Source of the DNA: Nocardia terpenica
GTDB lineage: Bacteria > Actinomycetota > Actinomycetes > Mycobacteriales > Mycobacteriaceae
Direction: 5' to 3'
Length of the DNA stretch: 64,000 bases
Assembly: GCF_013186535.1 (NCBI RefSeq)
Contig: NZ_JABMCZ010000003.1
Coordinates: forward strand, 1,364,001 to 1,428,000
Below, piece by piece: positions 57,726-64,000 of this stretch. Position 1 is the first letter of the stretch; each line of letters starts with the position of its first letter. Position numbers and translations under genes: made by a program. The notes below the pieces were generated by a model that did no database searches, was not told the DNA's origin, and saw only the letters and a list, made by a program, of their open reading frames with translations.

Positions 57726-58778
57726 TCACGCTCTCCGGAGTCCGCGGTCCGTGGTGGAGTCGGCACGGTAGAAGCGACCGATGGCGAGTTGGTTGTTTCG
57801 GCAGCCCCGATATGGCGTCAGGACGATTCTGGTTGGGGTGTAGTCGTTGTTGTGGTTGATGGCGCGTACGACACCGTCGTCCGGTGCGGTCGCCTTGGCG
57901 AGTCGGGCTCGATCCTCTGGGGCGAAAACCTCATGGGGCGCGCGGGTGCAGTCGATCCAGGGCGGTGGGTCGGTTAGCCATCGCACTATCGACCCGTCGG
58001 GCACACGGATCACGCCGAGGTATGCGCCGTTAGCACGCAGGTAGTCGCGGAATGCGGTCTGTTCCAGCGTTGCTCGTGGTGGTCTCGACTTCATGGAAGT
58101 GAGATCCTCGAGAAGACCCCATGCGCCGTGTGCTTGACTGTCCTTTCGGGTTCGAACCGTTGCTTGCCAATGCATTTCGCATCGCTGGGCGTGGTTGCGA
58201 ACTGTGCCAGTGGTGCGGAGCTTGGCCTTTGGACCCGATTCGTACAGCAGGTGGTAGACCTCTTCGTGGTGGTCGAATCGCTCGGCGTTGTGCCAGAACA
58301 TGGCCAGTGGCAACACGGGAAGGAACTTGGCATCGGGGATGCCGGCCATTCGGGTGCAGTCGATCGTCATATGGACCAGCTCGGTCGGGAGATCCCAGAC
58401 CACGCCGGTAGCCCGGTGGCGTGGGGGCGGGTCCTGATCGATCGGGCCGAACCAGTATTGGACGCCGTGCACGTGCTGTTGTGGGCCGAAGACCGGGCGG
58501 GCGTGCAGGATTCGTCTCGCCCGTCCGTGCCCGAATACGGCGTCGACAGGTTCGCGCCGATCTCGTGCCGCCAAGATTCGACGACAGACGTCGGCAGCTG
58601 TCACCGTAGCCCCGAGACGCGCTGAATTGATGGCTCTTTGGACGACTCGGCTGAGGGCGATGAAGTCTTTCTCGTCCTCACCCGTGGATACCACGGTGGG
58701 TTCGAGGGCTGGATCGAGAGTTTCGATCATGATCCACGGTGTGGATGAGCCGGTGCCAGTATCGATGGCGTGCGTCAT
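57726..58778 (-). CDS. Rv3651-like protein (DUF5593/PAS-like regions)
   Basis: A 350-residue cytoplasmic protein. I recognise a pattern like M. tuberculosis Rv3651: N-terminal WIMIETLDPALEPTVVSTG, then PVFGPQQHVHGVQYWFGP and PPPRHRATGVVWDLP, and a C-terminal PAS-like part with AYLGVIRVPDGSIVRWLTDPPPWIDC and VFAPEDRARL. The match is from memory and moderate. ATG 58778 follows GAGGGGG; an ATG at 58802 is less well placed. Preceded closely by the gene at 58789-59274, so the two form an operon. Confidence 0.6.
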   Translation of the reverse strand: MTHAIDTGTGSSTPWIMIETLDPALEPTVVSTGEDEKDFIALSRVVQRAINSARLGATVTAADVCRRILAARDRREPVDAVFGHGRARRILHARPVFGPQQHVHGVQYWFGPIDQDPPPRHRATGVVWDLPTELVHMTIDCTRMAGIPDAKFLPVLPLAMFWHNAERFDHHEEVYHLLYESGPKAKLRTTGTVRNHAQRCEMHWQATVRTRKDSQAHGAWGLLEDLTSMKSRPPRATLEQTAFRDYLRANGAYLGVIRVPDGSIVRWLTDPPPWIDCTRAPHEVFAPEDRARLAKATAPDDGVVRAINHNNDYTPTRIVLTPYRGCRNNQLAIGRFYRADSTTDRGLRRA

Positions 58779-58788
58779 CGGATCCCCC

Positions 58789-59274
58789 TCACTCCGTGGC
58801 AATCAGTAGTCGTCGCCCTGAGCCGGTTCCGAGCCGGAGCAGCCAGCCGTGGCGCCGGGGCGATAAGTTCGGTGGTGCGGTCAGCGGAGGAATGACTCCT
58901 CCGATTGCGTTGCCGCGCAACGTTGTCCACAATGTCCCTTGCTCGAGGGCATAGGTGTGTACGGCGTGTGGCGCAAATCCTTTGCCGGTGAGGTAGTCGT
59001 AGATGACGTCCACTCGACCGATTACCGGACCTGCCAATCGGGTGGGCGCGACAGCAACGACAACGACCTCATCGGCGTAGACCGGCATTACTACCGGGAT
59101 GTCGACATCCAATCGGGTGACGGATTCGCAGAGGACCGTATGCCGGGATCGTGACCAAATAACCCAAATACTCACTGCTGCTGGATATCTCGACCTCTGC
59201 ATTGACTCGCGGGCTGCGGCGACCAATGCCGCCGAGATAGGGCCGCCCGTCTTCTTCTGCACTGACAGCGTCAT
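58789..59274 (-). CDS. Hypothetical protein of the integrative element
   Basis: A 161-residue protein of no family I know. It begins MTLSVQKKTGGPISAALVAA, has a probable beta-rich middle (VDIPVVMPVYADEVVVVAVAPTRLAGPVIGRVDVIYDYL) and an arginine-rich end. ATG 59274 follows GGAGGGAG at good spacing, supporting a real gene; a reading from 59358 is less likely. Ten nt separate it from the Rv3651-like gene, so the pair is cotranscribed. Confidence 0.6.
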   Translation of the reverse strand: MTLSVQKKTGGPISAALVAAARESMQRSRYPAAVSIWVIWSRSRHTVLCESVTRLDVDIPVVMPVYADEVVVVAVAPTRLAGPVIGRVDVIYDYLTGKGFAPHAVHTYALEQGTLWTTLRGNAIGGVIPPLTAPPNLSPRRHGWLLRLGTGSGRRLLIATE

Positions 59275-60089
59275 CGAATTCTCCCTCCGTCGACGCTGCG
59301 ACGGCCGCGGACAGGTTCCTATTGCCCGACCGGCTGCGTGAAACAGCAACGCGGACAAGGCAACGCACTGACTGCGGGAGTCACAGCGGAGCGTGTGATG
59401 AAAGAAGGACGCGCGAGTCTGGTTCCACTCAGGTGTGGAACACGCTCACGCCTTCGAAGACCGCCTGCGCAGGTCCCCGGAATGAACCCCGGATCGCCAC
59501 GTGTGTGACTTTCGGGGCGAGGTTACTGCCCCTCAGCGACGAGGCGCGTGCCCTAATGTGGGCGCTTCCAGGTGGTAGCTGAGTTGTCGCTCTCGTGCCG
59601 AGTGCTATCGAGGATAAGCCGCCGGTGTGATCCGTGCAACAAAATTTCCGATGGACTTCCAGCGTCACTGGAAGATCGCCAGCTCGGGCTGATGATGTAG
59701 CGGCCTCGTCTGGCTCCTACGGATTGCTCCAGGGCAGTTGCTGAGGTTGTAGTCATGGGGTTTCTCGGTTCGGGGGTGAGGCCGTGTCAATCCCCTCGAA
59801 GTGTGGATTCCGGGACCGCTTCCATCGCGGCCGACTCCGATGGGGCCGCACCATACTTATCTAATTTCAACAGTGACGTCCGACACCGTCACATTGGCTT
59901 CGGTGCTTTCGGCGCATTGAGTGATTGCACTCACGCATATGGCATAGTTCCGTCTGCTATATCGATTAATCATGTTGTGCCCCAACAACTATTGATGCAC
60001 TTTGCTTCAAAGTTGCCTGATTTCATTACTTGTCGGTAGGCCGTGCAAGAATCCTCGACCGTTACAAGCAGATCGATCGGAGAGCGCGC
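59275..60089. other. Gene-poor region of the element
   Basis: About 815 nt without a convincing gene. The last 250 nt (59830-60030) are markedly AT-rich for this genome and may hold the promoter of the DUF2130 gene. A 79-codon reverse ORF (59429-59668) was considered and not accepted. Confidence 0.5.
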
Positions 60090-61961
60090 ATGGCGAAACG
60101 TAGTACCCCCCTCGAGTCCCAGTCCATGAACTGCCCCCAATGTGGCACAGACCTGGGGCACGCACTGATCAGAAAGCTCGCTGAACCACAGGTAGAGCAG
60201 GTTCGTATCGAGTACGAGCAGAAGCTTGCCGCCGTAGCCGACGCGACGGCAGCGGAGGCGACAGCCGCCGCGAACATGAGACTCGAACAGCAGCAACAGG
60301 TTCAGCGCCATACCGAGGAGAAGTATCAAAGGCTGATTGACGAGAAGATTGCCGAACTGGCTGAAAAGGACGAAAAGCTCAAGCTCTCCCAGGAACTCGA
60401 ACAGAATGCTTTGACCACACAGAAGCGCTTGGAGACCGAACAGCAGGAGTGGGAGCTTGAGAAGGCCCGCATGCGGAACGAGATCACCAACCAGGAACGC
60501 GCACGAGCAGACCGACTCGTCGAGGAACGGGTGAAGGTCGAGCACGACAGGATAGACCAGCAATACCAGACGCGCATCGACCAGCTCGAAGAACGAGCCA
60601 AGCGCCACGACGAACAGGCCGCGCTCACCGCCCAAGCCCAGAAAGATCTCGAACGCACACTCGCCGAGAAAGCCCACGCGGACGTAGCGGACGAAATCAC
60701 CGCGCTGCGTGCGGAACTGGCACGACAGCGCGAGGCACGCCAGGAGTCCGAGACAGCCCTGCGCGGTGAAATCGGGCGCAAGGACATCGAGTTCGCCGAA
60801 CACAGTGCGGAGCTGTCCGCCAAGCTCGAGGCCGAGGCTGAACGGGAGAAGGCCGAACTGCGGGCCGAACATCGCCGACAGCAGCGCCAGCAACTGACGC
60901 AACAGCAGAGCACCGAAGCGGAGCTTCGTGGACAGATCGAGGAGAAGGCCGCGGAAATCGCCGAGCGAGACACACAACTTGAGCAGGCTCAGGAAGCGGC
61001 CCGGGATGCGCTGCGCGAGCGGCGTCAACTGAAGCGGGAGAAGGATTCTTGGGTATTGGAGAAGGAACAGCTGCGTGATCAGATCGCGGCCGAAGAACGC
61101 CGGCTTGCCGAACGGCATGCTGCGGCGCAGTACGAGGCCAAGATCGCGGTGCTCGAGCGGGAGAAGCGCGGCCTGAGCGAGCGAGTGGAGGAGGCACACC
61201 GCCTGGCATCGGCGGGCGCACGTCCGCAGCATGAGGGCCTCGCACGGCAAGAGCTATTCGCCGAGGAACTACGCAACCGCTGGCCCGACGACGACATTCG
61301 CGTCGTCAAGCGGGGGCAGAAGGGCGCGGACGTCATTCAGACGGTGTGGATCGGAAATATCGACTGCGGCGCCATTGTGTGGGAGTGCAAGTGGACACAG
61401 CGATTCGAACCGAAGTGGATAACGAAGCTGACCGAGGACAAGACGAAGCACGGCGGGAATGTCGCGGTGCTGGTGAGCGCGAAATTGCCTGATGGCGTGG
61501 ATGGTTCGACATGGATGGACGGAATCTTGGTGTGCGACTTTACGACAGCGGTCCATGTCGCCGGCGCATTCCGTAAGGCGATCATCGACAGCAAGTGGCG
61601 AGAACTCTCGGATGCGGCCGAACACCGCGATAGCACAAGGGTATACAAATTCGTCCAGTCCGAAGCCTTCGCCGCGTGCCTGCATCGAATCATCACGATC
61701 GCTCGCAACGGCAAGCGCGAGATCGAACTGCTCGAAAACTATGTCACGCGATTCCGAGCCAACTGGGTCAAGTCGCAGGAAACCGTCCTCAACAGCGTGT
61801 TCACCATGGTCGGCCAAATCGAAGAAGCCGGAGTCATAATGCCGGGACCGCTGCGCGGCGAGCTGCCCTCGGCCGAACACCTCGCATTGCCCGCGCCTGA
61901 CGATCACCCCGCACACACTGGCGATCCTGACGGCCCGACGGAACTCGACACCGCCGCGTGA
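60090..61961 (+). CDS. DUF2130-family protein: zinc-ribbon, long coiled coil, nuclease-like C-terminus
   Basis: A 623-residue protein. Near the N-terminus MNCPQCGTDL gives one CxxC pair. Residues about 40-390 are an almost unbroken, highly charged coiled coil. Residues about 395-560 are the DUF2130 domain: LFAEELRNRWPDDDIRVVKRGQKGADVIQTV then GAIVWECKWTQRFEPKWITKL, where the D and E-x-K spacing fits a PD-(D/E)XK nuclease fold. ATG 60090 follows GGAGAG. DNA binding or cleavage is inferred from these motifs only. Confidence 0.78.
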   Translation: MAKRSTPLESQSMNCPQCGTDLGHALIRKLAEPQVEQVRIEYEQKLAAVADATAAEATAAANMRLEQQQQVQRHTEEKYQRLIDEKIAELAEKDEKLKLSQELEQNALTTQKRLETEQQEWELEKARMRNEITNQERARADRLVEERVKVEHDRIDQQYQTRIDQLEERAKRHDEQAALTAQAQKDLERTLAEKAHADVADEITALRAELARQREARQESETALRGEIGRKDIEFAEHSAELSAKLEAEAEREKAELRAEHRRQQRQQLTQQQSTEAELRGQIEEKAAEIAERDTQLEQAQEAARDALRERRQLKREKDSWVLEKEQLRDQIAAEERRLAERHAAAQYEAKIAVLEREKRGLSERVEEAHRLASAGARPQHEGLARQELFAEELRNRWPDDDIRVVKRGQKGADVIQTVWIGNIDCGAIVWECKWTQRFEPKWITKLTEDKTKHGGNVAVLVSAKLPDGVDGSTWMDGILVCDFTTAVHVAGAFRKAIIDSKWRELSDAAEHRDSTRVYKFVQSEAFAACLHRIITIARNGKREIELLENYVTRFRANWVKSQETVLNSVFTMVGQIEEAGVIMPGPLRGELPSAEHLALPAPDDHPAHTGDPDGPTELDTAA

Positions 61962-62102
61962 TCGGCAATATCTGGTGAGGCCGCACAAAGGTTTTCGAAA
62001 CCCCGCCTGCACACAGACCACGGACCGGTGAGCCGGGGCGCGGACATGGCGGCGTGACTGAGCAGGCGGCGTGATGGTGTCGGCAATGCCCGAGTAGCCA
62101 TT

Positions 62103-62137
62103 GGCCGGGCTCCGTGGTGGGAAAGCGGAGCCCGGCC
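62103..62137 (+). terminator. Terminator-like hairpin after the DUF2130 gene
   Basis: GGCCGGGCTCCG and CGGAGCCCGGCC, a 12-bp perfect stem with an 11-nt loop, 141 nt after the stop codon. No T-run. The rest of the 365-nt gap to 62327 shows nothing I recognise. Confidence 0.65.
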
Positions 62138-62326
62138 GGAACGGTTGCCGAGGGGTCGATACCCGCGACCTTCGTCGAGGACACTAATGGCCATCACAGT
62201 CGTTGCGGCGCAGGGTATCTCGAACCAATCATCGCGAAATGATCGAAACCCGCGACCGGCAGTAACGATGAACAGATGTTGTTCGAATTGAGTGGTCTCG
62301 GCTGAGGAGCGTGATGGACTGGATCC

Positions 62327-63943
62327 ATGGTGGTCGACTTGCTCGTCCTCGCGGCGGCGCTGAGCGCCGGGATGATGGTGGTGCGGCGTTTCCTGAGCAC
62401 TGGGCATGCGTGGTGGCTGCGGTCAGCACGCAAGCCGTTGCGCCGCGTTGTGGACGAGATCGTAGAAGTGCCCGCACTGGGGCTGCGGAACGATCCGGTG
62501 CATGTGCGCGTGTGGCGTGGTTGGTGCTGTTTCCGTCGGCGAACGATCGTGGTTCTCACCGTTCTCGACGGTGGTGCGGTTCCCCGCATCCAGTTCGGCT
62601 GGTGGGTGGCATGGTTGAACCGACATGTCCTTCACGGGCGAGGTCGACGGGCCACCTGGATCATTATCGAGCACAGGACACGCCATCAACCTCCCCGCTT
62701 CATCAACGAAATTTTCCGACCCGGGTGGGGCGCCAGCAGGGACTGGACCTTCCTCCGTTGCGAATACCTCCCGTCAGTGACCGATGTGGACCGGCTGATC
62801 GGTAGCCCGGTCGAACAGTTCCCCGGCGAGTTCCATCGCAGAGAGGTCGTCGAGGAATGGCAACGAACCGGGAAACCCGTTGCAGTAACCGATGATTCAT
62901 TCCATGTCCGCCGCAACGCAGAGGCCCTTCAGCAGCTACATGGGCAGGGCGACAGGTGGCCGACCGAGGTGAAGATCGCCTGTCGGTCCGTAGCTCAGCT
63001 GGTACGCGACTCCGAGGAGCGTACGAAACAAGTTTGCGCGCTCTACGACAACCCAGACAGTACCTGGCTGATGCGCGTCGACGATCCAGCGGAACCCGAC
63101 CTGGACACCGCCCATCTCGCGGTGAAGGTGACACCAGCTCGACTCACCGACACCGATCGCGAACTCGTGGACGCGTACCCCTCTCAAATCGGCGACGCCG
63201 AGGTCATCAACGCGCTGGATATCCTCATGCCGTGGGAACAGCGCCTACGACGCGAAAGTGGCGCTGGGCTATGCCCACCTCGAGTAGCCGATGCAGTGAA
63301 AATTGCAGTCGACGGCCTTCAGGGTTGCGCTCGTGTAGCGGCCGAAGCATCGGCAGATTCGCGAAAGTTAGCGGTATGGCGATACAAGCTCTGGTGGATC
63401 GCCCAGCGTACCGATCTGCCCTGGCTGACCGATCCCGACGACGGCGAAGAACCTCGCTACACCGAGGACACCATCGATTGGGAACAGGTCGCTACGGCCG
63501 TCAATATCGTTGCCTCCGAACTGGATCGCGATGATCTTGTCCCCTACTACGACGACACCGTGATCGTCGACTGCGACCTCACAGCCCTCGGCGAGGAGGA
63601 ACGCAACATCGTCTACAACTGGTTCAACTCCCGAATTGCACCGACCGTCGACCCCTGGCATCGGCGGATGGTCGATGGCCGGCACCGCCTGTGCGGGGTG
63701 TGGCAGGCTAACCCGTCGGCGCGCATACCGATCCTGTCCCTGGAACTCCAGGGTGCCGAGGAACGCGAACCCAAACCGAGCAGCCGTGACCAGGAAGCAA
63801 TGCGCGAAAGTCTCGCCCGACTCGACACCTCGACCGGCACCAACCGCAGATATGCCCGCAACCTCGCTTGGACATTGAAGGGCAACGTACTCGGACTGGA
63901 CCATCGTGGCGGCCCGGCCGACGACGAGCCCCTCGAGCTGTGA
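62327..63943 (+). CDS. Hypothetical protein with N-terminal membrane helix and ParB-like motif
   Basis: A 538-residue protein of unknown function. One hydrophobic helix at the N-terminus (VVDLLVLAAALSAGMMVV), a basic stretch, then a long soluble region. Near residues 445-480, MVDGRHRLCGVWQANPSARIPIL resembles the ParB/sulfiredoxin-type DGxHR loop that binds nucleotide; this is a motif-level match only. Tryptophan-rich middle. The ribosome site is unclear (GAGGAG at 62304-62309 is far from ATG 62327). The next ORF overlaps its stop by 4 nt. Confidence 0.6.
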   Translation: MVVDLLVLAAALSAGMMVVRRFLSTGHAWWLRSARKPLRRVVDEIVEVPALGLRNDPVHVRVWRGWCCFRRRTIVVLTVLDGGAVPRIQFGWWVAWLNRHVLHGRGRRATWIIIEHRTRHQPPRFINEIFRPGWGASRDWTFLRCEYLPSVTDVDRLIGSPVEQFPGEFHRREVVEEWQRTGKPVAVTDDSFHVRRNAEALQQLHGQGDRWPTEVKIACRSVAQLVRDSEERTKQVCALYDNPDSTWLMRVDDPAEPDLDTAHLAVKVTPARLTDTDRELVDAYPSQIGDAEVINALDILMPWEQRLRRESGAGLCPPRVADAVKIAVDGLQGCARVAAEASADSRKLAVWRYKLWWIAQRTDLPWLTDPDDGEEPRYTEDTIDWEQVATAVNIVASELDRDDLVPYYDDTVIVDCDLTALGEEERNIVYNWFNSRIAPTVDPWHRRMVDGRHRLCGVWQANPSARIPILSLELQGAEEREPKPSSRDQEAMRESLARLDTSTGTNRRYARNLAWTLKGNVLGLDHRGGPADDEPLEL

Positions 63944-64000
63944 CAGACCGAGAAGACGAGGTTATTGCGCAGAAACTATATCGTCGGCGAAGTGACCGGA
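63940..64000 (+). CDS. Start of a downstream gene, cut by the window edge
   Basis: GTG 63940 overlaps the preceding stop as GTGA, the arrangement used by several coupled genes in this window. The readable part is VTDREDEVIAQKLYRRRSDR, with no stop before the edge. Too short to identify. Confidence 0.4.
   Translation, partial: MTDREDEVIAQKLYRRRSDR

Larger units (their letters stand above)
55726..64000 (+). mobile_element. Integrative element at the 3' end of tRNA-fMet copy 2 (right end outside window)
   Basis: From the tRNA 3' end onward the character changes: a tyrosine recombinase points back towards the tRNA, followed by a small HTH regulator, a run of unfamiliar genes and looser, more AT-rich intergenic DNA. 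This is the usual layout of a tRNA-borne actinobacterial integrative element or prophage. No conjugation or phage structural gene is seen before 64000. The right attachment site should lie beyond the window. Confidence 0.75.

Noticed and set aside
59429..59668. 79-codon reverse ORF in the island
   Set aside because: No convincing ribosome site, no homology recognised, and amino-acid composition typical of random GC-rich frames.

Overview
This looks like a high-GC actinomycete chromosome segment, most likely Nocardia or a close mycolic-acid-producing relative. Evidence: many leaderless GTG/ATG starts behind TANNNT -10 boxes, an Ag85-type mycolyltransferase-like protein, an Rpf-type resuscitation factor, WhiB7 with its AT-hook, AdnAB in place of RecBCD, and a gene order across about 25-52.5 kb that follows M. 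tuberculosis Rv3202c to Rv3193c (adnA, adnB, TrkA-type channel, nudC, mycoredoxin, uvrD2, whiB7, ABC1 kinase, Rv3196-like, Rv3195-like, PDZ-Lon protease, UPF0182). The genus is inferred, not proven.

Layout. 0-6.4 kb: the start of a divergent GntR regulator, an MFS transporter, then an assimilatory nitrite reductase and siroheme operon (nirB, nirD, a HemD-winged-helix fusion, a sirohydrochlorin chelatase). 6.5-10.2 kb: two small envelope proteins, an aldo/keto reductase with a divergent XRE regulator, and a flavin-reductase-like gene. 10.4-16.2 kb: a translationally coupled three-gene operon with a single-module NRPS (C-A-T-TE), a DUF6875-like protein and an Ag85-like secreted esterase. 16.2-24.8 kb: a Tat-exported phosphatase, an acyl-CoA synthetase, small proteins, a MobA-MoeA fusion, a VOC protein, an alkyltransferase-like protein and a hydrolase. 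25-39 kb: adnA-adnB, channel, nudC, mycoredoxin, a MarR/SRPBCC pair and uvrD2. 39-40 kb: whiB7 behind a long leader with an upstream ORF and an attenuator. 40-52.6 kb: cupin-type regulator, ASST-like protein, ABC1 kinase, further Rv319x homologues, a lipase and UPF0182. 52.6-55.7 kb: an Rpf gene, two identical initiator tRNA genes, rpmB and an RlmM-like methyltransferase. From about 55.73 kb to the window end: an integrative element inserted behind the second initiator tRNA, carrying a tyrosine recombinase, a tandem-HTH regulator, an Rv3651-like protein, a DUF2130 coiled-coil protein and a ParB-like protein.

The most unusual signal crosses these regions. Ten copies of a 25-27 nt hairpin share a 9-nt loop (CAAAAGCAY in one orientation) and an 8-9 bp stem whose sequence changes from locus to locus with both arms changing together. 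They sit at or beside stop codons, or inside genes in frame. Four loci have seeded tandem arrays of about 19-24 nt units; in the clearest cases each unit repeats one stem arm plus locus-specific filler. In two loci an array is bounded by two hairpins in opposite orientation. One array encodes a 13-copy octapeptide repeat next to the Walker A motif of AdnA; a hairpin pair adds 21 codons to the C-A linker of the NRPS. I know of no described family that matches, but I could not search.
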